Part shown: positions 24,658 through 31,962 of the stretch, piece by piece
How positions within the stretch are numbered: the stretch's first letter is position 1
How the letters are laid out: every line of letters begins with the position of its first letter
Origin: an uncultured Phocaeicola sp.
GTDB lineage: Bacteria > Bacteroidota > Bacteroidia > Bacteroidales > Bacteroidaceae
Direction of reading: 5' to 3'
DNA: 64,000 bases
NCBI GenBank assembly: GCA_947581855.1
Contig: CANPVZ010000015.1
Span: 1 to 64,000 of the forward strand
Notes under the pieces: generated by a model
Told to the model about the DNA's origin: nothing
The model's database searches: none
Seen by the model: the letters and a program-made list of their open reading frames with translations, nothing else
Translations under genes and position numbers: made by a program

Positions 24658-26844
24658 ATGAAAAACATAAAAATAGGGCTCCTTACAGCAGTAGCATTGT
24701 TTACTGTGTTTGGTTGCCAGAAGTCGATGTATTACGACGAAGATAATGCAACTAGTGATGGAGATGCTAAAAAGCCTGTTATTTTCTCGGGAAGTGTGCT
24801 GACTAGAATGGTTGATAACACGTGGGAGACGGATGATAAAATCGGGGTTTATATGTTTCAAACAGGCGAAGTGCTTTCTAAAGAATCTATCCTAAGTAAC
24901 TCCTCTAATCGAAAATATACTTATTCTGAAAGTAAGAACGGCTTTACTCCTCAAACAAAAAATGATACGCTCTTTTATCCGCAAACTGGTGACGTGGATT
25001 TCATCGCTTACTATCCCTATAAATCAATAAAAAATTATGGTGTAACAGTGGATGTGTCGAATCAGGCACAACCGGCTGCTATTGATTTACTCTATAGCAA
25101 TAATTTGAAGAACGTCGGTAAAAGTGATGACGTATTGACGCTGAATTTTTATCATCAACTTAGTAAATTGATTTTCTCTATCAGTGCAGGAGAGGGATTT
25201 AGTAAGGAGGATCTGGCTGGGTTAAAATTAACGGTGGAAGATGTAGCGACTAGAGCTTCTTTTGCTTTGCCGACAGGAGCCTTGGCGCTTAATGATTCAT
25301 CGAATAAGAGTGTTACTGCTAAAGTGAATGAAGCCGGTACGCAAGCCAAAGTGATAATGTTGCCTCAGAATTGTGCTAAAAAGCAGGTGAAGGTCACTAT
25401 GAAATCCTTGCGGAGCTTTGTCTTTGAAATTATATCTACTGAAGAGTGGCTTTCTACACATAAGTATACTTATAATATTGTATTGGCGAAAGATAATTAT
25501 TCAGTTGGTGGGCTGGTTGGTACTGTCGAAGACTGGACAGATGGAGGCTTTTCAGATTTGGAACAGTCGGGTAGCAGCGGTTTGGATGCTTCTATTTGGA
25601 ATGGTACTTCAGCTAATACGGATTGGTATGTGCCGAATGCTATATCCTTTAATATTTCTACAGCAGAAGAATTTGCCGGGCTTTCCGAATTGGTGAGGGG
25701 GGGGGTAAATTTTGAAGGTAAAACCGTTCATTTACTGACAAATATTGATTTGGATAATCATCCGTGGATTCCTATCGGTTGCATGAAAGAAGAAAGCTTC
25801 AAAGGCATATTTGATGGAGCGAATCATACGATTAGCGGTCTGTCTCCGCTATTGGTAGAAGGTAGTCAGGCAGTAGGATTGTTTGGAGATAATTCGGGAA
25901 CGATTAAGGATATAATTATAGACGGAACGATACTTTATGAAGGTCCTGTGGCTATTTGTGGTGTATCGAGCCTTGTAGGAATCAATCGTGGAACGATAAC
26001 GGGATGTCGTAATTATGCTTCTGTATCTTGTACATTGCTTAAAACCTCGGAAGCTAAATCTATTTTATATTTGGGTGGTGTTGTAGGCGCTAATTTCGGA
26101 ATTATCACTGGTTGCCAGAATGAAGGAAGGGTGACGGGAGATAATCAGAATGTAGGTAAACCTTCGAGGACTTATGTTGGTGGTTTGGCTGGAATTACCT
26201 CTTCTGTTATTTCCGGTTCTGAGAATAATCAGAACATTTCTTGTAAAGGCGATTCTGTTTATGCGGGAGGTGTGGTTGGTTCAATGACTTATTCGGGAAA
26301 CGGACAGTCGGCGATATATGCTAAGGTACTTTCTTGTTATAATTATGGAAATGTGACGGTGGAAAGTTCTTCAAGTGTTGCCATCTCAGGAGGTATTGCA
26401 GGATATATGTCTGCTTCAGGTAACGAGGTATCGGGTTCTTATAATTATGGTGAAGTAATGTCGACTATCATCAATAATACAGAGTATGCCAAAGCAGGAG
26501 GTATTACAGGTGAAAATGAAGGTGGAAAATTACACACTAATGTAAACGGCGGGTCAGTGTCGGCTGTTAATACGTTGAATGTTTCGTGTGCGGCAGCCGG
26601 AGGCATAGTGGGCAATAACTTAAAAGGGGGAGAGGTGCATACTTGTGTAAATGAATCTACAGCGTTTATACAGGCTGGTGGTTTGACAGGAGGAATTGCC
26701 GGAGTCAATAATCGGGCTGAGGGAACGTTGGCCAATGTTTATGACTGTTGCACTAATGAAGGCATTCCCTCAAAATGGATTGGTAATGCTGCGGGAAGTA
26801 GTGTCAAATCAGGAGTTACGACTATTAGTCATTCTGATGAATAG
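24658..26844 (+). CDS. Fimbrillin-like lipoprotein with GLUG-type repeats
   Basis: A 728-residue surface lipoprotein. MKNIKIGLLTAVALFTVFGC gives a lipobox cysteine at residue 20. Residues about 40-300 follow the fimbrillin/Mfa-like pattern (IGVYMFQTGE, VDFIAYYPY, LNFYHQLSKLIFSIS). Residues about 330-720 carry glycine-rich GLUG-like repeats (GGVVGANFGIITGCQNEG, GGLAGITSSVISGSENN, GGVVGSMTYSG, GGIAGYMSASGNEVSGSYN) predicted to form a beta-helix or solenoid. It is probably an adhesin or pilus-associated protein. I chose the ATG at 24658, where the signal peptide begins. A G9 tract inside the gene (25697-25705) may allow on/off switching. Confidence 0.82.
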   Translation: MKNIKIGLLTAVALFTVFGCQKSMYYDEDNATSDGDAKKPVIFSGSVLTRMVDNTWETDDKIGVYMFQTGEVLSKESILSNSSNRKYTYSESKNGFTPQTKNDTLFYPQTGDVDFIAYYPYKSIKNYGVTVDVSNQAQPAAIDLLYSNNLKNVGKSDDVLTLNFYHQLSKLIFSISAGEGFSKEDLAGLKLTVEDVATRASFALPTGALALNDSSNKSVTAKVNEAGTQAKVIMLPQNCAKKQVKVTMKSLRSFVFEIISTEEWLSTHKYTYNIVLAKDNYSVGGLVGTVEDWTDGGFSDLEQSGSSGLDASIWNGTSANTDWYVPNAISFNISTAEEFAGLSELVRGGVNFEGKTVHLLTNIDLDNHPWIPIGCMKEESFKGIFDGANHTISGLSPLLVEGSQAVGLFGDNSGTIKDIIIDGTILYEGPVAICGVSSLVGINRGTITGCRNYASVSCTLLKTSEAKSILYLGGVVGANFGIITGCQNEGRVTGDNQNVGKPSRTYVGGLAGITSSVISGSENNQNISCKGDSVYAGGVVGSMTYSGNGQSAIYAKVLSCYNYGNVTVESSSSVAISGGIAGYMSASGNEVSGSYNYGEVMSTIINNTEYAKAGGITGENEGGKLHTNVNGGSVSAVNTLNVSCAAAGGIVGNNLKGGEVHTCVNESTAFIQAGGLTGGIAGVNNRAEGTLANVYDCCTNEGIPSKWIGNAAGSSVKSGVTTISHSDE
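25697..25705 (+). repeat. G9 homopolymer in the fimbrillin-like gene
   Basis: Nine consecutive G residues inside an AT-rich coding region, read in frame as Arg-Gly-Gly-Val. Gain or loss of one G would shift the frame before the GLUG repeats. Confidence 0.9.
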
Positions 26845-27238
26845 GCGAATATTTTCGGAACTAACCCGATACTGAGCAGAGCAAAGAATTCGTAGATCGC
26901 GTGATTGCTATAAAATAAGGAAGAAAATCGACCCGATGTCAAGCAAGATAAGAACTGTGGGGTCGTTCCGATGAATAGTTATCATGTCGACATAAGACAT
27001 AATTCTGCGTAGAATAGAGGAAAGAGTTCGAAATCTTTTTCTAAATAGAATCAATTAAATCCTACCCAAGTTTGTGAAACATAACTTATTCTTAGGTAAG
27101 TTTGCATAAAACTGAATTCAATATAATTTGCTTCATCCGACAAATGTGTAGATGATAGGTTGGATATTGGGAATCAATAATATAAATATGTATTGCAATA
27201 GGATTGAAGTGCTCCCAAAAAGTAGGACTGGTTAAACA
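26845..27238. other. Intergenic stretch before the IS3 remnant
   Basis: No gene, RNA or strong hairpin was seen. The last 30 bases (from about 27209, GTGCTCCCAAAAAGTAGGAC) resemble the outer end of an IS150-group IS3 element. Confidence 0.4.
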
Positions 27239-28240
27239 TTATCTCCTTATAGAAAGAGTTCTGTATTTTACCGGACTCTTTCCTTTTAACCGGGATTTTA
27301 TTCTTTTATTATTATAATATTCGACATACTCCTCCAAAGCCTTTATGAAGGCTTCCGGCGATTCGAACTTTTCAGCATAAAGACGCTATGACTTCATGAT
27401 GCCGAAGAAGTTTTCAGCCATGGTATTATCCAGACAGTTACCTTTACGGGACATACTCTGTATGATGTTATGTTTTGCAAGGCGCTGGTGATAGCCAAAG
27501 TGCTGATATTGCCAACCTTGATCAGAATGAAGTATAAGTCTATCAAGATTGTCAAACTTGACAAAAGCTTTGTCAAGCATATCATACACTTGTTCAAGAT
27601 TTGGACTTTGGGAGATATTATAAGATATAATCTCCCCGTTGAACATATCAAGTATCGGTGACATATAAAGCTTGACTGGTCCACTATTTATTTGTGTGAC
27701 ATCAGTCGTCCATTCACGATTTGGAGTCTCGGCGACAAAGTCCCGTGAAATTAGGTTAGGCGCAATTTTACCGGCTTTTCCTTTGTATGAACGATAACGC
27801 ACCTTGCATATCTTGCTTTTAAGACCTGACTCATCCATAAGACGCTGTACGGTCTTGTGGTTTATGACATAGCCACGGTTACGCATCTCGGCTGTCAGCG
27901 ACGATAGGCGTAACGTCCTTTATGCTCATGGAGAATAGACTTAATCAGATCGTTTTTCACTGCATATCTATCCTCTGCCTATAGACGCTTCAAATGATAA
28001 TAGAACACCGAACGAGTTATCTTTCTCAACCTCAATAGTAAGTCAAGTGGATATTCAGACCTTAGTTTGTCGATGGCTTTTGCCCATTGAGCCGTGCTCG
28101 GGCTTTCTGTTCCTCGACTAAAGCCTTCACTTTTTTAGCAGCGCGTTCTCTGTCCTCAGATGCAGATTTTCTGCCTGAAGCTTCTCAAGTTCTGTCTTCG
28201 GTTCTTTCTTCTTTGGTCTTGCCATGGACTCTTTGGGAGG
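27239..28240 (-). pseudogene. IS3-family transposase OrfB, decayed
   Basis: Pieces of the rve integrase domain read WTTDVTQINSGPVKLYMS (first Asp), LILHSDQGWQYQH (second Asp) and NCLDNTMAENFFGIMKS (Glu). In-frame TAG codons interrupt KRL|AEDRY (near 27980) and MKS|RLYAEKF (near 27387), and frameshifts occur near 28070 and 27900. The final frame runs to the stop at 27239-27241 (SPVKYRTLSIRR). The mixed nonsense and frameshift lesions indicate an old copy. Confidence 0.85.
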
Positions 28241-28246
28241 TCGACC

Positions 28247-28579
28247 TCACCGTTTTACGTCATATAGGAAGCCTCCGGAACGAACCTTTCTCAACCACGA
28301 TAGAATCGTACTTCGGTTCACATCGTAACGAAGGCATAACTGTTGTAAAGTTACTCCATCTCTGATCTGTTCCAAAATAATTTTTTCTTTTTCTGCCGGA
28401 GTAAAGTGATAACCCTTTGTTGATTGGTAAAGACCTTCCTCTCCGTAGGATCGGTAACGTGCTACCCAATCGCAAACCTGATGCTTGTCAAGATGACGTT
28501 TCCGGCAAAGGGATTTCACCCCTTTACCACATATAATCTCACTTACCAAATTCAGCTTTTCTTCAAAACTATGCTTCAT
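28247..28579 (-). CDS. IS3-family OrfA (helix-turn-helix)
   Basis: A 110-residue DNA-binding subunit with two HTH segments: EKLNLVSEIICGKGVKSLCRK with HQVCDWVARYRSYGEEGL, and GVTLQQLCLRYDVNRSTILSWLRK. In intact IS3 elements OrfA is fused to OrfB by -1 frameshifting. Here OrfB is destroyed, so the protein could at most act as a binding inhibitor. Confidence 0.8.
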   Translation of the reverse strand: MKHSFEEKLNLVSEIICGKGVKSLCRKRHLDKHQVCDWVARYRSYGEEGLYQSTKGYHFTPAEKEKIILEQIRDGVTLQQLCLRYDVNRSTILSWLRKVRSGGFLYDVKR

Positions 28580-28582
28580 TAG

Positions 28583-28776
28583 TGTCCCGTTAAATTTTAA
28601 TACCCCTGTTTTTTCCGTTGAAGTACAATCGCAAGATGTGAATATACAAGCGATATCATTTCTTATCTAACGAATATCATAGAGAGTATAAATTCAAATC
28701 CGTTTATTCAAAGCATGAACGTAATCGATAGATTATTAATTACATACAGTAGCATATATATCTTTTAACGGGACAG
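28583..28776 (+). repeat. TIR-bounded repeat, copy 1 (shortened)
   Basis: Starts TGTCCCGTTAAATTTTAA and ends TCTTTTAACGGGACAG, so its ends are inverted repeats. It aligns to copy 2 at 30236-30561 over CCGTTGAAGTACAAT, TATAAATTCAAATCCGT and GATTATTAATTA segments but lacks about 130 internal bases. It abuts the start of the IS3 OrfA. It resembles a MITE or a deleted IS. Confidence 0.7.
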
Positions 28777-28827
28777 CGGTGACAGACAGTAGTATGTGAA
28801 TCTTTTAACAGGACAGCAGTGACAGAC
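28761..28827 (+). repeat. 27-bp tandem-like direct repeats
   Basis: TCTTTTAACGGGACAGC and ten further bases at 28761-28787 recur at 28801-28827 with two differences. The second is a stray extra end of the TIR-bounded repeat, which suggests repeated insertion or slippage. The rest of the gap 28828-28979 shows no gene. Confidence 0.7.
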
Positions 28828-28979
28828 TTTTATAACATTGGACTGCATAGGCGGCTTATTAAAATAGAGTCAATGAATAATCGTACTCTTTAAAGAAACG
28901 TAGGTTGCCTTCTGCTACAGCTTTAAACTTTCTTTTATGTTGGGATGTTAATCAAGATAATTATACTAAAAACTGAAGA

Positions 28980-29966
28980 ATGATGAAGAAACTGTTTTTA
29001 TTCGTTGTGATGGCACTGAGTGTAACGGCAATGACGGCTCAGTCGGAGAAAAATGCTGATACGCAACCTCGGAAGCATAATGTAAACCGCTTGTCGAAAG
29101 ACTATTTTATCCCCGGTCGTTTTAAAGGAAAAACGATTCTGATTACCGGAGGAGCTCGGGGAATCGGTAAATGGACGGCTATTCGTGCGGCTAAGGAAGG
29201 GGCGAACGTCGTCATTATGGACTGGCTTGATGAAAAAGGCCAGCATGTGGCGGATTCTCTGCAAGGGATGGGTTTGAGTGCGCTGTTTGTATATGGCAAT
29301 ATACAGAAAGATGAAGATTGCAGAAGGGCTGTGGAGGAGGCTGTAAAGACGTATGGAAAATTAGATTATGCTTGTCTGAACGCCGGGGTGATGGACGGAG
29401 TTTTCTCGGGTACTCCTTTTAAATACGATGAAGCGCAACGAAAGTTAATGCCTAATGTCATTACGGAAGCAACCGATGAGTATTGGGAAAAAGTGTTCGC
29501 CACGAATGCAGCGGGTACGTTCAAGTCGATGCGTGCCGTACTGAATCAGATGGTAAAGCAGGATCAGGGAGGCGCTATCGTAGTGGTGGGATCTATAGCC
29601 GGGATGACCGGATTATCGGGAAATCCCGCATATGTGGCCAGTAAACATGCCGTAAATGGTTTGGTGCGGAATGCGGCTATCGATTATGCGCCTTACGGAA
29701 TTCGGATTAATTCCGTTAATATGGCTGAGACCAGAACTCCGATGGTAGAAAGGGCAGAAGAGTTTGTGGAAGCCCGGCAAAAGGCCGGCATTGGTTTTGG
29801 CATGGGAAAAATAAAGACAATGAGTTTGTTGAAATATTGTGATTCCGAACACCGTGGTTCTTTTCCTTGGGAACAGGCTTCTAACATGTTGTACCTTATT
29901 TCGGACGAGGCATCTGCCATCACTGGTTCTATTATTGCTACGGATGGTGGATGGACGGATTATTAA
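28980..29966 (+). CDS. SDR-family oxidoreductase with predicted signal peptide
   Basis: A 328-residue short-chain dehydrogenase. Residues 1-20 (MMKKLFLFVVMALSVTAMTA) look like a Sec signal with cleavage near AQ. The Rossmann motif ILITGGARGIGK lies at about 52-63, NAGV at about 129, the catalytic Ser in VVGSIAGMTG and YVASK at about 218-222, and the C-terminus is ITGSIIATDGGW. SDR enzymes use NAD(P)H and are normally cytoplasmic, so an exported one is odd. If not cleaved, the segment could be a membrane anchor. Substrate unknown. The second SDR gene lies 760 bases downstream, beyond a hairpin and a repeat. Confidence 0.88.
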   Translation: MMKKLFLFVVMALSVTAMTAQSEKNADTQPRKHNVNRLSKDYFIPGRFKGKTILITGGARGIGKWTAIRAAKEGANVVIMDWLDEKGQHVADSLQGMGLSALFVYGNIQKDEDCRRAVEEAVKTYGKLDYACLNAGVMDGVFSGTPFKYDEAQRKLMPNVITEATDEYWEKVFATNAAGTFKSMRAVLNQMVKQDQGGAIVVVGSIAGMTGLSGNPAYVASKHAVNGLVRNAAIDYAPYGIRINSVNMAETRTPMVERAEEFVEARQKAGIGFGMGKIKTMSLLKYCDSEHRGSFPWEQASNMLYLISDEASAITGSIIATDGGWTDY

Positions 29967-30006
29967 TTGGAACAGCATTGTCCGTATTTCTGTGAAAGCT
30001 AGCTAG

Positions 30007-30060
30007 ATAAATACAGATTCATGTAATGGATGTTCCTGTTTTTCATGAATCTGTATTTAT
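30007..30060. terminator. Perfect 17-bp hairpin after the SDR gene
   Basis: Arms ATAAATACAGATTCATG (30007-30023) and CATGAATCTGTATTTAT (30044-30060) pair perfectly around a 20-base loop, 40 bases after the SDR stop. There is no U-tract, but the A/T-rich edges fit a bidirectional terminator. The region 30061-30235 has no gene. Confidence 0.6.
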
Positions 30061-30235
30061 ACGTGTGGTCCGGATATGCTATTTTTCTTTTGCTTACCTT
30101 TGTTTTATTTGCAATGCTTTTAGAAGGGTAGGAGAGAATGTATGGTCTTTTCTGCCGGACAGGATATGCCGTTCTGCTTCCCACCCTTAACTTTTCTCAC
30201 AATATTGAGCATTTCTTCAAATAAATGTCTTATGA

Positions 30236-30561
30236 CTGTCCTGTTAAATTTTGAGACCCCTATTTTTTCGTTGAAGTACAATAATAAAGTGTGAATATAT
30301 AAACGGCAGGATTTATTATCTAACGAATTTCATAGAGAATATAAATTCAAATCCGTCTATTCAAAACATACTTGTAATCAGCAGATTATTAATTATATAC
30401 AGCCGCACGAGTTACATGCCCTCTTACTGCTTGTTTAAGAGGCAAATGAGTTTTGGCAAAATCCAAGTCTTCGATAATTACTTTATAGAAATCGTTCACT
30501 GTACTGCAAGGCAACATCGGCAACGCTTTACCAATAGTAGGTGAATCTTTTAACGGGACAG
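30236..30561 (+). repeat. TIR-bounded repeat, copy 2 (longer)
   Basis: Bounded by CTGTCCTGTTAAA (from 30236) and TTTAACGGGACAG (to 30561), near-perfect inverted ends. It contains the same left part as copy 1. An internal minus-strand fragment reads KALPMLPCSTVNDFYKVI with KTHLPLKQAVRGHVTRA and then a stop; I could not assign it. It may be the tail of the transposase of the parent element or a captured host gene end. The rest of the gap to 30727 holds no gene. Confidence 0.65.
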
Positions 30562-30727
30562 CAATGTAAATGTCTCATAAACTGATATAGTAAAGTACAT
30601 AGTTACATTTGCAGAATACAGATTTATAGTATGGCATTAAGTTTATGAATAGAGAAAAATAATGCAAAGCTACTCGGAATTGTCTATGAAATGTTTATTT
30701 TTGCTTCAATTGATAAAATACAGAAGT

Positions 30728-31606
30728 ATGGCAGATAATTATATCGAAAAGCAATATGAAGAATACCAGGCGCGGAAAGCCGCTTGGGAGCGGGAACGTA
30801 AGTTGGGAAAGAAAAAGAGTACTACTTCGTATGTAAATAAATTGGAGCGAGAAATGACAGACACTACTCATGGAAAGAAACGGGCATTTGTCACCGGAGG
30901 TGCGGCAGGTATTGGAAGGGCAATTGTACAAGCTTTCTGCCAGGCAGGTTATCTGGTCGCCTTTTGTGATAAAGATGAGGCTGCGGGTTATCAGACTTCT
31001 CAAGATACCGGAGCGGCATTTTATCCGGTCGATGTCAGTAATAAGGAAGAACTTGAGAAGTGTATGCAACAGATTTTTGCATCTTGGGGAGATATAGATG
31101 TGCTGGTGAATAATGTGGGCGTTAGTGAATTTTCTCCTATTACAGAAACAAGTGTGGAAGATTTCGACAGGATACTTTCAATTAACCTGCGGCCGGTGTT
31201 TATTACTTCGAGGCTATTGGCTTTACATCGTCAGGGACAGGAACCCCGTAATACTTATGGACGTATAATCAATATTTGTTCCACACGTTATTTGATGAGT
31301 GAACCCGGCAGTGAAGGATATGCAGCTTCGAAAGGAGGCATTTATTCTTTGACACATGCTTTGGCTTTATCACTTTCAGATTGGTGTATTACCGTCAATT
31401 CTATTGCGCCGGGTTGGATACAAAATTGTGATTATGAAAAATTACGGTCGGAAGACCATATACAGCATCCTTCGGGAAGAGTGGGGAAACCGGAGGATAT
31501 TGCCCGCATGTGTTTGTTCCTTTGTCAGGATGAAAATGATTTCATCAATGGTGAGAACATAACGATTGATGGCGGTATGACGAAAAAGATGATTTATGTG
31601 GAATAA
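30728..31606 (+). CDS. SDR-family oxidoreductase
   Basis: A 292-residue cytoplasmic short-chain dehydrogenase from the ATG at 30728; a start at 30662 would add 22 residues. A basic, Lys/Glu-rich N-terminal extension of about 50 residues precedes AFVTGGAAGIGRAI. NNVGVSE follows, then ICSTRYLMSEPG and YAASKGG (catalytic Ser and Tyr/Lys), NSIAPGWI, and the C-terminal ENITIDGGMT. It resembles 3-oxoacyl-ACP reductase-like or sugar dehydrogenase-like members. The charged extension is unusual for the family. Substrate unknown. Confidence 0.87.
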   Translation: MADNYIEKQYEEYQARKAAWERERKLGKKKSTTSYVNKLEREMTDTTHGKKRAFVTGGAAGIGRAIVQAFCQAGYLVAFCDKDEAAGYQTSQDTGAAFYPVDVSNKEELEKCMQQIFASWGDIDVLVNNVGVSEFSPITETSVEDFDRILSINLRPVFITSRLLALHRQGQEPRNTYGRIINICSTRYLMSEPGSEGYAASKGGIYSLTHALALSLSDWCITVNSIAPGWIQNCDYEKLRSEDHIQHPSGRVGKPEDIARMCLFLCQDENDFINGENITIDGGMTKKMIYVE

Positions 31607-31676
31607 TCCTTGCCGTATTATTGTATAGGGTAAAATATGTTTAAGCGGAACCGTCCGTAAGTGAGTAATTATTCAT

Positions 31677-31684
31677 TATATTTG
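31677..31684 (+). promoter_or_regulatory. Bacteroidetes -7 promoter box
   Basis: TATATTTG matches TAnnTTTG and lies 26 bases before the ATG of the small membrane protein at 31711. It would drive the two-gene unit. Confidence 0.6.
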
Positions 31685-31710
31685 TTTTACACTGTCTAAA
31701 AGATTCCTTT

Positions 31711-31962
31711 ATGAAAAGATGGGCTATTTTTCTGTTAGAAGCTGTTGTGCTGGTATTGTCGGTTGTATGGATGTTGCAAGAATGCTCTATCGAATCGGTG
31801 ATAACCTGTGTAGGTTCGATATCTACCTTGTTTGCTTCCGTTTGGATAAAGGACCCGAAGAAAAAGATTTCCGAATCGGATGTCACTTTGCAAAACAGTC
31901 ATGGAAATATAGTAGTATTAGAGAATAAAGGGAATATACAAATCAACACTTCCGGAAAATGA
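31711..31962 (+). CDS. Small two-helix membrane protein
   Basis: An 83-residue protein with two hydrophobic segments (about residues 4-22 and 28-45), a basic WIKDPKKK after the second, and a soluble tail with the beta-type motif SHGNIVVLENKGNIQINTS. Its stop overlaps the start of the TPR gene (ATGA), so the two are translationally coupled. The tail motif resembles SNGNIIVEKIADNGSLVVNT at the N-terminus of the TPR protein. This suggests the two tails pair with each other or bind the same partner. No named family was recognised. Confidence 0.7.
   Translation: MKRWAIFLLEAVVLVLSVVWMLQECSIESVITCVGSISTLFASVWIKDPKKKISESDVTLQNSHGNIVVLENKGNIQINTSGK

Larger units (their letters stand above)
27209..28579 (-). 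mobile_element. Degraded IS3-family (IS150-group) element
   Basis: OrfA (28247-28579) is intact but OrfB is broken several times. The OrfB-side end looks like an IS150-group terminus at about 27209. The OrfA-side end cannot be defined, because a different repeat (28583-28776) abuts the OrfA start by three bases. The element is dead on its own and no target duplication was found. Confidence 0.75.
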
